Below are positions 51,510 through 59,752 of a stretch of DNA of 64,000 nucleotides, piece after piece. A program made the translations under genes and the position numbers. The notes under the pieces are model-generated. The model saw only the letters and a list, made by a program, of their open reading frames with translations. It made no database searches and was not told the origin of the DNA. This DNA is from Macondimonas sp035325645 (lineage in GTDB: Bacteria > Pseudomonadota > Gammaproteobacteria > UBA5335): positions 1-64,000 of the forward strand of contig DAOKZK010000010.1 in NCBI GenBank assembly GCA_035325645.1. The letters run 5' to 3'. The stretch's first letter is position 1. Each line of letters begins with the position of its first letter.

Positions 51510-52082
51510 ATGAGTTCGAACTTCACCGTCATCTACGACGCGTGTGTGCTCTACCCGGCACCGTTGCGCGACCTGCTGATGCGCCTGGCACTAACCGATC
51601 TGTACCGGGCGCGTTGGACGGACATGATCCACGACGAGTGGACGCGTAACGTCCTGAAGCAGCGGCCAGACCTGAAGGCCGAAGACTTGGAGCGGACGCG
51701 GTCGCTGATGAACGCCCACGTCCGCGACAGCCTTGTCACCGGCTTCGAGCATCTGATTCCGTCCGTCGAGTTGCCGGACCCAGATGACCGGCATGTGGTC
51801 GCCGCCGCCATTCACGGCGGCGCCAGCCTGATCGTGACCTTCAACCTGAAGGATTTCCCGCCGGAGCAGCTCAAGCGCTACAACCTCGCCGCCCAGCATC
51901 CGGATGACTTCATCTTCGATCTACTGGATCTGCACGCGGCCCGAGTGTGCGAGGCGGCGGCCAACCATCGACGGTCACTGAAGAACCCGCCCAAGACGGT
52001 TGACGAGTACCTGGACACGCTGCTCAAGCAGGGGCTGACGCAGACCGTCGGCCAGTTGCGGGAGTGGAAGGTAGCGATCTGA
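51510..52082 (+). CDS. PIN-domain ribonuclease toxin
   Basis: 190 aa. PIN acidic residues are visible: VIYDACVLYPAPLRDLLMRL, then WTDMIHDEWTRNVLKQRPD and ELPDPDDRHVVAAAIHGGAS, with SLIVTFNLKDFPPEQLKRYN. The N-terminal Asp and the DPDDRH cluster would bind Mg2+ for RNA cleavage, as in VapC-like toxins. The tmRNA-like scar C begins right at its stop codon. Confidence 0.9.
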   Translation: MSSNFTVIYDACVLYPAPLRDLLMRLALTDLYRARWTDMIHDEWTRNVLKQRPDLKAEDLERTRSLMNAHVRDSLVTGFEHLIPSVELPDPDDRHVVAAAIHGGASLIVTFNLKDFPPEQLKRYNLAAQHPDDFIFDLLDLHAARVCEAAANHRRSLKNPPKTVDEYLDTLLKQGLTQTVGQLREWKVAI

Positions 52083-52351
52083 CGGACGCGGGTTCGATTC
52101 CGGTTTCAGGAATTGAACTGGCCTCGAAAAGCAGACGAGGTTGAGCAGCCATTCCGGCCACCAATCGGGGCGAAAAACCTGCTTGATCGTCCGCCACCAA
52201 AAGGCACATCGCCAGCCCTTTTTCGATTGGGTTCGTGCGGGTTCGCAGCAGCCCGCAGCGCTTCGATTCCGCACTTTCAATAGTCGTTTGATGCGGGGTA
52301 CCACCCCACCACCAAATCGAAAGGCTCGGATAACCTCCCGGCCTTTTTTGT
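52081..52351 (+). other. Cluster of tmRNA/tRNA 3'-end-like scars (C)
   Basis: 52084-52101 reads GGACGCGGGTTCGATTCC, matching as I recall the conserved tmRNA T-arm. Three CCACCA ends follow at 52158-52163, 52194-52199 and 52309-52314, and two more partial T-arm-like stretches (GTGCGGGTTCG near 52236; ATGCGGGGTACC near 52291). A weak hairpin with a T-run ends the cluster near 52350. It fits repeated integration and loss of elements at one tRNA/tmRNA-type site. No whole RNA gene is seen. The stretch 52352-52617 holds nothing I can assign. Confidence 0.5.
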
Positions 52352-52617
52352 TACCTGAAATTTCGCGCCGCGCGAGGTTTCGGCCGTGGTCACCGCGTGC
52401 GCGCGATCAGGGCGATGGCGTCGTTGACGCGGATGTGACCGGCCAAGTCCTGATCGCGCAGGTGTTCGTTAGGGAAGCACTGGACAAGTCGCGCTAACGA
52501 ACCCGCGATCCGGCGCACGAACGGTTTTATCTGCGGGCACGGTATCGACCTGCGCATCCTCGGTCGTTTACCTCGGATTGCTCATTTTCCGAGCCATCCG
52601 CCCCATTGCAGGCGGAT

Positions 52618-53087
52618 TCATCCCATCGCCGGTAACGCACGTCTCGCCGGATACGGGTTCCCCGGCGCAAACAGCGTCACCAGCTGCGCCGTGTTCTTCG
52701 CCAGGCCACGGTAGCGCACCTTCGTGTCAGCAAACCGACACTCGAGGATCCGGAACGGGTGCTCGCCGATCGCACGCACCTGGGCGATCGCATGATGCAG
52801 ATTGCACGTCCAGGCGTTCAGCGACTTGCCTGGTCTTGCGGGCCACCCAGTCCTCGATCAGGCTCCCTTCCAGATGCGCGTGGATCTGCGGATGCTCCTG
52901 GCCCCGGTGCGCTGACGCATTCCTCCTCACCCTGCAGCAGCTCGCCGAACCGTGACATGTCGGAGACTTTGGCGGTGATGCCGACAACGGTGTGCACCAA
53001 CCCACTCTGATCGTCGACTCCGATGTGCGCCTTCATGCCGAAGTCCCACTGCTTGCCCTTCTTCGTCTGGCTCATCTCGGGATCGCG
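52618..53087 (-). pseudogene. IS5-family transposase remnant
   Basis: Minus-strand segments KGKQWDFGMKAHIGVDDQSG, then LVHTVVGITAKVSDMSRFGE and, after frame changes, CRFADTKVRYRGLAKNTAQL match the DDE domain and C-terminus of IS5-group transposases. The start is cut off by a stop right before RDPEMSQ, and at least one frameshift breaks the middle. It lies against the Fic fragment and probably truncated it. Confidence 0.8.
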
Positions 53088-53089
53088 CT

Positions 53090-53777
53090 ATAGAGCAGCC
53101 CGGCGAACTGCGCCGCTCGCAGAATTGGATCGGCGGCACGCAACCGGGTAACGCCGCCTTCGTGTCACCGCCTCCGCAGCATGCGGCCAATCTGATGACG
53201 GACCTGGAGCGCTTCATCCACGCCGCTGACTCTGACCTGCCGCCCCCGGTCAGGGTGGCGCTGATCCACGCCCAATTCGAGACCATCGACCCGTTCCTGG
53301 ACGGCAACGGGCGCATCGGCCGGCTGCTGATCGCCGCCTTACTGGAACACTGGGGTCTGTTGCGGCAGCCTTTGATGGTCCTGTGCGGCTACCTGAAGCA
53401 ACATCAGGCCGAGTACTACCGGCGCTTGTCGGCTATCGGCAGCGAAGGCGACTGGGAAGGTTCGGTGTCCTTCTTCCTGGAAAGCGTCGCCGCGGCAGCC
53501 ATGGATGCTGAGCGCAGCATCATCGACGCGGCCAGCCTCATTACAGCCGACCGCAGGCGCCTGTTGGAGTCCGCAAAGGCCAGGCCGATCGCCTACCGCT
53601 TGTTCGAAATGCTGCCGATGATGCCGCGCTTCAGCGTCGAGCACGTTCGCCAGCGACTGGCGACGACGTTTCCGACCGCCAGCGCCGCGGTCAAGCTGCT
53701 GGAAGATCTCGGCATCCTCGTCGAGTTGACCGGGCAGACAGAAGAACCGCTTCTACCGCTACCAAGCGTACGTATAG
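53090..53777 (+). pseudogene. Fic-family protein, truncated and inactivated
   Basis: The frame has no start on its left, where the IS5 remnant abuts. It contains LIHAQFETIDPFLDGNGRIG, the Fic motif, but with Asp in place of the catalytic His of HPFxxGN. Further family segments are LWGLLRQPLMVLCGY-like stretches and a C-terminal winged helix (TTFPTASAAVKLLEDLGILV). Near 53744 a frameshift turns the natural end (KNRFYRYQAYV) out of frame. Three independent lesions make it a pseudogene. Confidence 0.82.
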
Positions 53778-53878
53778 TTGCTGTCCCTCTGAGGAGACTC
53801 CGCGGTCTCATGGATGAATCAACCGGAACTCCCCGAGCGTCCCGCATTCAATCGCCCCCGCCTCGAATCGAGGCGGCG

Positions 53879-54199
53879 CTAGAAATCGGCCGGGATCGCG
53901 ACCTCGATGCGGTCGTTCGCCTCGCGCACGGCAAAGGTGGTGAGCGGACCATAGGCGGGTGGGGCGAGAACGGCGCCGGTGCGCAGGTCGAAGGCGGCGC
54001 CGTGGCGCGGGCAGACCAGCCGGCAGCCCTCGCGCGGCCCGCCGGTGAGGCGGCCGCCATCGTGGGTGCAGACGTCCTCGATGGCGTGCAGCGCTCCATT
54101 CACCCGGAACACCGCGATCGTGATGCCGTCCACATCGCGACGCAGGTAACCGCCCTCGGGCAGTTCGCCGGCAGCGGCAAAATCGTGCCAATCGCTCAT
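53879..54199 (-). CDS. Rieske [2Fe-2S] ferredoxin-type protein
   Basis: 106 aa. Both cluster motifs are present: CTHDG (Cys44, His46) and CPRHG (Cys63, His66), with AAFDLRTGAVLAPPAYGPL after them. It is the soluble, single-domain Rieske type that passes electrons to oxygenases or reductases. Its start overlaps the adenosyltransferase stop (ATGA), placing it in the cobalamin operon; a link to cobalamin reduction is possible but not shown. Confidence 0.92.
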   Translation of the reverse strand: MSDWHDFAAAGELPEGGYLRRDVDGITIAVFRVNGALHAIEDVCTHDGGRLTGGPREGCRLVCPRHGAAFDLRTGAVLAPPAYGPLTTFAVREANDRIEVAIPADF

Positions 54200-54765
54200 G
54201 CGCCGTCCTCCGGCGCGGCGTGCCGCGCGGGCCGCCAGAGCACGTCGCCCAGTCCGGCCTGCCGGTTCGCCGCGCGCGCCAGCACGAACAATAGATCCGA
54301 CAGCCGGTTTAGATAGCGCAGCGTTTCGGGGTTGACCGGCTCGGTGCGGGACAGCGTGTACACGCGCCGCTCCGCGCGCCGGCAGACGGTACGGGCCAGA
54401 TGCGCCCAGCCGGCACCGGCGCTGCCGCCGGGGAGGATGAATTCCTTGAGCGGCGCCAGATCCGCGTTCAGCGTATCCAGCCAATCCTCCAGCGCGCTCA
54501 CCTGCTCGGCGCGGATGCACATGCGTTCCGGGATGCACAGCTCGCCGCCGACGTCGAACAGCGCGTGCTGGATTTCATCGAGCCGCGCGTCCCAGTCAGC
54601 GGGCAGGCCGGCGGTGCGGAGCAGGCCGATGAGGGCGTTGAGCTCATCGACCGTGCCAAAGGCCTCGACGCGCGTATGGTCCTTCGGCACGCGGCTGCCA
54701 TCGCCGAGGCCCGTGGTGCCGGCATCCCCGGTGCGGGTGTAGATCTTCGACAGGCGGTGTCCCAT
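54196..54765 (-). CDS. Cob(I)alamin adenosyltransferase, PduO type
   Basis: 189 aa, the usual length. Starts with the ATP-binding loop KIYTRTGDAGTTGLGDGSRV; then HTRVEAFGTVDELNALIGLL and, near the C-terminus, the family segment CRRAERRVYTLSRTEPVNPE and YLNRLSDLLFVLAR. It transfers adenosyl from ATP to cob(I)alamin to give coenzyme B12. It is in the riboswitch-led operon after tonB. Confidence 0.95.
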   Translation of the reverse strand: MGHRLSKIYTRTGDAGTTGLGDGSRVPKDHTRVEAFGTVDELNALIGLLRTAGLPADWDARLDEIQHALFDVGGELCIPERMCIRAEQVSALEDWLDTLNADLAPLKEFILPGGSAGAGWAHLARTVCRRAERRVYTLSRTEPVNPETLRYLNRLSDLLFVLARAANRQAGLGDVLWRPARHAAPEDGA

Positions 54766-54766
54766 C

Positions 54767-55570
54767 TCATCCTTCCGTCAGTTGGTAGTGAACGGCCAGC
54801 TCCAGCGCCTCGACCGGTTCGGCCCATGCGGCCGCCGCAAGGGGCGCGAGGCCGCTCAGAGTTTGCTCTGCGTCCCGGTCGAGCACCGGATGGCCGGAAC
54901 TGGCCAGCAGGCGGACATTGATCACCTGGCCTTGTGGTGTGACATCGTAGCGCAGGCGCACCGCGCCCTCCCAGCCATGGCGCCGGGCCAGCGGCGGATA
55001 GCGGAAATGGCGGGCAAAGTCATGACGGACGCGCCGCTGGATGTCCTCGCGCAGCCGGCCTTCGGCCGCCTCTTGTTCCGGCCCCTTGTTGACAGCTTGC
55101 GCAACTGCTTTGGCCCCGTCCCCGGAAGGCGCCAGTGTTGCGAGCGGGTCTGGCGCAGCCGCCACCAGTGCCGCCGCCGCGACCGTTTCATCCACCGCGA
55201 CAGGACGCTCCAGCGGTACGGCTGCGGGGCGCACTGCACCTCCGGGCCGGCGAGAAACCGGACGCGGAGCGGACGGGGCAGCCCTCGGCGCTGCGGCCGT
55301 GTCCGTCACGGCAGGCACAGCCGCCCACGGCGCTGCCACCCTATCGATCACCGCGGATGGGCCCGGTGTGCGCACTGTGGCCGGTTCGGGCACTGCCGGC
55401 GCCGCCCGGAGCGGCATCAGTTGCAGGACGCGATCGGAATGCACGGTGGGTGGGCGCGGCGCCGGCAGCGCCAGCATCAGCAGGCCGATCAGGAGCAGGT
55501 GCCCGACCACCGCCACGGCGAGGGCGCTCGTGGCGGCAGGCGGGCGGTGCGTGAGGCGCCAGCGCGTCAC
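54767..55570 (-). CDS. TonB-type energy transducer
   Basis: 267 aa. One N-terminal transmembrane helix (LAVAVVGHLLLIGLLMLALP), a long Pro/Ala-rich periplasmic linker and a C-terminal TonB domain (RYPPLARRHGWEGAVRLRYD, then VRLLASSGHPVLDRDAEQTL). It couples the proton motive force via ExbBD to the BtuB receptor encoded directly upstream, with an ATGA overlap. No exbBD is in view. Confidence 0.92.
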   Translation of the reverse strand: MTRWRLTHRPPAATSALAVAVVGHLLLIGLLMLALPAPRPPTVHSDRVLQLMPLRAAPAVPEPATVRTPGPSAVIDRVAAPWAAVPAVTDTAAAPRAAPSAPRPVSRRPGGAVRPAAVPLERPVAVDETVAAAALVAAAPDPLATLAPSGDGAKAVAQAVNKGPEQEAAEGRLREDIQRRVRHDFARHFRYPPLARRHGWEGAVRLRYDVTPQGQVINVRLLASSGHPVLDRDAEQTLSGLAPLAAAAWAEPVEALELAVHYQLTEG

Positions 55571-57408
55571 GGCGTCCGATAGCTGAGCGTGAGATAACCG
55601 GCGCGTCCCGGCTGGGCGTAGGTGGCGGCGGTTTCATAGTCCCGGTCGAGCACGTTCTCGACGCGGGCCTGCACCGACCACTGCGGCGCGAACAGCCATT
55701 CGGCCCGGACGTCGACGCGGCCATAGCCGGCGAGCGGAACCGTGTTCGCCGCATCGTCGAAACGCCCGTCCTGGGCGAGCAGGGTGGTCCCCACGCGATA
55801 GGCGCCGAACAGGCGGTCGACTTCCACGCGGGCACTCGTTTCGGCGCGGCGGGGCAGCTCGCCGCCGGTGGTGCGGTTCTCGGTATCGAGCAGCGTCAGC
55901 GCCGCATGGGCGCGCCAGTCCTCGGTGCGCCAGGTGACGCCGCCTTCCGCGCCGTCGATGCGGGCGCGATCGATGTTGGCGACCGTGGCTTGCGCGGCGT
56001 CGAAGATGATCAGGTCGTCGATGTCGTTGCGGAACACGTTGAGATTGAAGCTGAGCGTGGCCCGATCGTAGCGCAGGCCGAGCTCGACGTTGCGCGCCGT
56101 TTCAGGGTCCAGATCGGGATTGCCGCCGTAGAAGCCGTCGCTCGGGTAATACAGATCGTTGAAGGTCGGTGCCTTGAAGGCCGAGCCGTAGCTCGCGGTG
56201 AGGCGCAGGTCATCGCGCAGCGCCATGCCCCAGGTGGCATTGCCGGTGGTCTGGGCACCGAAGGATTCGTCGTCGTCACGGCGCAGCCCCAGGATGAACT
56301 GGTGTCGGCCCAGCGCGAACTGGTCCTGCGCGAAGACCGCCCAGTTGTCGCGGCTGTCCTTGGTGAAGGCGGTGGTGCTGTCGACGCAGTCGCGCCAGCC
56401 GTCCAGCCCCAAGGTGAGCAACTGCGCGCCCGGCAGGCTGAGGTCGTTCTGCCAGCTTGCGCTGCTGCGCCGGGTGTCGAAGGTGGAAAAATCGGTGCCA
56501 TCGATCAGGCTGTCGGCTTCGTCGCGGCTCTCGCCGACCGTCAGGCGGCTGTACCAGCCCGCAGCCAGTTCACCGCCGAGATGGGCACTCAGGACCTGCT
56601 GGACGAAATCGGTCCGGTTGGGGAAGCCGTCGTAGTCGGTGCGGCCTTGGGCGCGCAGCGCCTGGGCGCCCAGCTCCGCGCCGTTGCCGAGGCGCTGCGC
56701 CATGCCGACGTTGAGCGCCGTATTGCGATAGCGGTCGTCGTCGGGCTCGATCGGCGTGGGCCCGAAACTGCCGGACACGCCGTCTTTCTGGACGTCATAG
56801 CCGTCGCTGCTCAGGCCCGAGGCGGTGAGGTGATAGCGGGTGTCGCCGACGGCGCCGCGGGTGGCGACCCGGCCGCTGAAGGTGCCGAAGCTGCCGCCGG
56901 TGGCGGCTACCTCCCAGCCGCTGCCACCCGTCGCGCCGGGCCGGGTGAAGATCTGGATCACGCCGCCCAGCGCGTCAGCGCCGTACAGGCTGGCGCGCGG
57001 CCCGCGCACGATCTCGATGCGCTCGATCTGGTCGGGGGGGATGAGTTCGAGGGAGGCCGCGCCGGTCGTGGCGGAGCCGACCCGGATGCCGTCGATCAGC
57101 ACCAGCGTCTGTCCCGCGCTGGTGCCGCGCAGGCTGACGGCACTGAGCTGGCCGAAGGCGCCGCTGCTCGACACATCGACGCCCGCCTGACCAGCGAGCA
57201 GATCCGGCAGGCTGATCGGGCGCAGCCGCTCGATGTCCTCGCGGGTGATGACGGTGACGGGCGCAAGGGTGTCGTCGGCAGTCTGGGCGGTGCGTGTGGC
57301 CGTGACCACGACGGTTTCCGCCACCTCGTCCACCTGGGCGTGGGCGGCGCTGACGGGCAGCAGCATGCAGGCCAGCAACGAGGGACGGCGACGCGAGAGG
57401 TGATTCAT
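55567..57408 (-). CDS. btuB: TonB-dependent cobalamin receptor BtuB
   Basis: 613 aa from ATG 57408. Signal peptide (LLACMLLPVSAAHA), TonB box region (AETVVVTATR), plug domain (LAGQAGVDVSSSGAFGQLSA, then DQIERIEIVRGPRASLYGAD) and a 22-strand barrel ending in aromatic residues (YLTLSYRTP). The length matches BtuB. The cobalamin riboswitch directly upstream fixes the substrate class as a corrinoid. Confidence 0.94.
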   Translation of the reverse strand: MNHLSRRRPSLLACMLLPVSAAHAQVDEVAETVVVTATRTAQTADDTLAPVTVITREDIERLRPISLPDLLAGQAGVDVSSSGAFGQLSAVSLRGTSAGQTLVLIDGIRVGSATTGAASLELIPPDQIERIEIVRGPRASLYGADALGGVIQIFTRPGATGGSGWEVAATGGSFGTFSGRVATRGAVGDTRYHLTASGLSSDGYDVQKDGVSGSFGPTPIEPDDDRYRNTALNVGMAQRLGNGAELGAQALRAQGRTDYDGFPNRTDFVQQVLSAHLGGELAAGWYSRLTVGESRDEADSLIDGTDFSTFDTRRSSASWQNDLSLPGAQLLTLGLDGWRDCVDSTTAFTKDSRDNWAVFAQDQFALGRHQFILGLRRDDDESFGAQTTGNATWGMALRDDLRLTASYGSAFKAPTFNDLYYPSDGFYGGNPDLDPETARNVELGLRYDRATLSFNLNVFRNDIDDLIIFDAAQATVANIDRARIDGAEGGVTWRTEDWRAHAALTLLDTENRTTGGELPRRAETSARVEVDRLFGAYRVGTTLLAQDGRFDDAANTVPLAGYGRVDVRAEWLFAPQWSVQARVENVLDRDYETAATYAQPGRAGYLTLSYRTP

Positions 57409-57534
57409 TTTGTTTTCCTGCCTGAGTGGTATCCGGTCGGGTCGACCAGAGCGCAGGCAGGTGTAGGCACTCGAAGCAGGCGCCAGCGGCACCATTGCCC
57501 GGCCGTGTCGCCCGCCGCAACACGCATCTGGACC

Positions 57535-57745
57535 TTGTCCACACAGGCCGGTCTCCGGGCTGATGAGTGGCCGAAATGCTTCGGCCGGCGCGGGTCGCCT
57601 TCCCGTGCACAGGGCACAGTGGCTTTGATGACCGCGCGCAACTCAAACACCGTTGCGGGGGCAGCGTTGGAATGGGCCTGATGGCCGCACCAACTTCCCG
57701 TTTCACCCACGCGGCACGCGCCACGCGGACACCTGTGGGATTTCA
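57535..57745 (-). ncRNA. Cobalamin riboswitch (AdoCbl type)
   Basis: In the minus-strand leader of btuB: GGGAAGTTGGTGCGG, then GCTGCCCCCGCAACGGTG, the B12 box GCCACTG (57623-57617), GGGAAGGC (57605-57598) and the closing GCCCGGAGACCGGCCTG. These are the conserved blocks in the right order. Binding of adenosylcobalamin would lower expression of btuB, tonB, the adenosyltransferase and the Rieske gene. The ends are approximate. About 130 nt of leader remain before the ATG, which should hold the expression platform. Confidence 0.93.
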
Positions 57746-57754
57746 GGTGGGGCC

Positions 57755-57784
57755 AGCCTACGGGGCCGGCGCAAGGGTTGTCAA
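57755..57784 (-). promoter_or_regulatory. Promoter of the cobalamin operon
   Basis: On the minus strand TTGACA (57784-57779), an 18-bp gap and TAGGCT (57760-57755), just upstream of the riboswitch. The -35 is perfect and the -10 is moderate. Confidence 0.6.
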
Positions 57785-57799
57785 TCGACGCTCGGCGGA

Positions 57800-58816
57800 T
57801 CAGTCGCGCCGCTGCAGATAGACCAGCAGCGTGCGCTGCCGCGCCGAGCCGTTGTCGTCGCTGACCAGAAGCAGGCCGCGCGGACCGATGCGGGTCATGC
57901 CTTCGAAGTTGTCGAGCAGCCAGCCATCCTGCAGGCGGAACAGGGCCAGCGTCTCGGGCCGGATGGCGAAACCCGCGGTCTCGGGCAGGTCGAAGCGGCG
58001 CAGCGCGATCTCGAGGCGACCCTCCTCATAGCAGCGCTCCAGCGACAGGAACTCGTCCCCCGCCCAGGCGTTGAGCGCGACCAATGCGCAGCGCGGCCCG
58101 GTGTGGAGCAGATAGGGGTGCTGACGCCCGGTGAGATCGAACAGCGGCGTGTGGCCGGCTGGGGTGAAGCCCGGCGGCGGCAGCTCGGCGGCGCTCAGCA
58201 GACCGCGGCGCGGATGCCAGGCGAGCGCCTCCAGCGCGGCGTTGGGCGTGTCGTAGCGCTTGGGGTCGGCAAACGGGGCGGGCAGCGGAACATCGGCCTG
58301 CCAGCGGCCCTGGCGATCGATGCGGGTGATGCGCGGCACGCGCTCGAAGGACACGAACAGCGCCGGCGCCCCATCCGGTCCGGGCGCAAACGTGAGCCCT
58401 TCGGCGTCGCGCCAGCGACCCTTGAGGGGCTGGCCGGCCGCGTCGGTCAGGGGATGGCTGTCCAGCAGCTGCACGTCGATCAGACGATCGTTCTCGAAGA
58501 TCGGCTGCAGCCGAAACAGCCAGCCGAAATCGGACACCGCGTAGAGCACGCCTTCGGACTCGGACCAAGCCAAATCCGACAGGCCCCGCAGGGCGACGCC
58601 GTCGGGCATCTCGCGGGGCAACCAGAGGGCCCCGCCCAACACCACGGACTGATACGCGCTGCCGTCCGGGTGCAACGGCGCCAGGATCGCCGGCTCGGGC
58701 TTTTGCGGTGCCGGGCCACCCAGCCAAGCCCAACTGAACGGGCTGACCGCCATCCCGGCCAACAGCAGGAAGCCTGTCGCCGCAAGTGCGTGCCGACGGA
58801 TCAAGGACCCAATCAT
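57800..58816 (-). CDS. Esterase-like activity of phytase family protein
   Basis: 338 aa. An N-terminal hydrophobic segment (AATGFLLLAGMAVSPFSWAW) acts as signal peptide or anchor. The beta-propeller domain has LRGLSDLAWSESEGVLYAVS, then GRWRDAEGLTFAPG and NFEGMTRIGPRGLLLVSDDN, typical of the phytase-like family. It probably hydrolyses phosphate or other esters in the periplasm; the substrate is unknown. It lies 12 bases after the DsbC/DsbG-like gene. Confidence 0.88.
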   Translation of the reverse strand: MIGSLIRRHALAATGFLLLAGMAVSPFSWAWLGGPAPQKPEPAILAPLHPDGSAYQSVVLGGALWLPREMPDGVALRGLSDLAWSESEGVLYAVSDFGWLFRLQPIFENDRLIDVQLLDSHPLTDAAGQPLKGRWRDAEGLTFAPGPDGAPALFVSFERVPRITRIDRQGRWQADVPLPAPFADPKRYDTPNAALEALAWHPRRGLLSAAELPPPGFTPAGHTPLFDLTGRQHPYLLHTGPRCALVALNAWAGDEFLSLERCYEEGRLEIALRRFDLPETAGFAIRPETLALFRLQDGWLLDNFEGMTRIGPRGLLLVSDDNGSARQRTLLVYLQRRD

Positions 58817-58828
58817 GCGTCGCTCGGA

Positions 58829-59752
58829 TCAGCCCGCGGGCGCGCTTTTGAAGCGGGCCAGTTCGGGATCATCGATCGGCCTTGGCGGCAGACCGATGAC
58901 CTGGGTCAGGGTGTCCAGATCGGTCATGCCACGCTGCAGCCGCACCTTGCCTTCAGCGTCCTGATAAAGCATCGCAGGTGTGCCGGAGACGCCCAGCCGA
59001 TCCATCATCTGCCGGTGGCGGGTCAGCGTCTTGCGGGTCTCGTCCTGGATCTTCTCGGCCACCGCAATCCCGCCGGCGCGGAAGCGGGCTTCATTGTCCG
59101 CGAGCGCCTGGGCCGGATCCTTGGCCTGCAGAATGGCAGCGGCCTTGCCGGTACTCGACGCCTTGATGACGTCCACCAGCAGATGGCGCACTTGCAGCCC
59201 GGCCTCGTGGTAATGGCGGGTGACGCGCCACAGCAGATGGCAATAGCCGCAGTTGGGGTCGGTGAAGCTGTAGATGATGCGCGTGGGCTTGGCGGCGCCT
59301 TCGGCGACCCAGCGGGCCGACTCGAGTTCGTTCCAGAGCGCCTTCAACTCCGGGCCGAGCACCCGATCCTCGACATGGGTCTGCGTCAGGTCACGACCCG
59401 ACTCGTCGAGGATGTTGCCGATGAAGAGGTAGCGGCCGTCCGGCGACACATACACCACGTCCGAACGCCGGCTCTCCCGCGCGCGCAGCACGTAACCCGT
59501 CATCTGCGCCGGCGCTTCGAAGCGGCCCTCCACCTGCAGACCCATGCTCATGAGCCGGTTGAGCGCGGGTGGCACAGACTCCTCCGCCAGGACAGGACTC
59601 GCCGCTGCGAGCGCCAGCACGACCGCGCCGACCACTCTGCCCCAGATGCGGCATCTCGGCGCGTCGCTTGCCGCAAGCTCCGGGCTTCCGCGAGAATGAG
59701 ACCCAGTGAGCCGCTGTTCTGGGCGGCTGGAGCGATCGGACGAAATATGCAC
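58829..59752 (-). CDS. DsbC/DsbG-like thiol:disulfide interchange protein
   Basis: The mature protein (from about LAEESVPPALNRLMSMGLQV) has an N-terminal dimerisation part and a thioredoxin fold with the active site TDPNCGYCHLLW, as in DsbG/DsbC isomerases; the cis-Pro loop is GVSGTPAMLYQD. The signal peptide is RVVGAVVLALAAASPVLA. The start is unclear: GTG 59752 is given, GTG 59635 directly before the signal peptide is the shortest option, and ATG 59806 is also open. It overlaps the start region of the divergent peptidase gene under the longer options. Confidence 0.82.
   Translation of the reverse strand: MHISSDRSSRPEQRLTGSHSRGSPELAASDAPRCRIWGRVVGAVVLALAAASPVLAEESVPPALNRLMSMGLQVEGRFEAPAQMTGYVLRARESRRSDVVYVSPDGRYLFIGNILDESGRDLTQTHVEDRVLGPELKALWNELESARWVAEGAAKPTRIIYSFTDPNCGYCHLLWRVTRHYHEAGLQVRHLLVDVIKASSTGKAAAILQAKDPAQALADNEARFRAGGIAVAEKIQDETRKTLTRHRQMMDRLGVSGTPAMLYQDAEGKVRLQRGMTDLDTLTQVIGLPPRPIDDPELARFKSAPAG

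Noticed and set aside
57653..59746. Plus-strand continuation upstream of the M3 peptidase, giving a 1344-codon frame
   Set aside because: It runs opposite the phytase-like and DsbC/DsbG-like genes and through the riboswitch. The peptidase has its own start and lipoprotein signal at 59747-59816.
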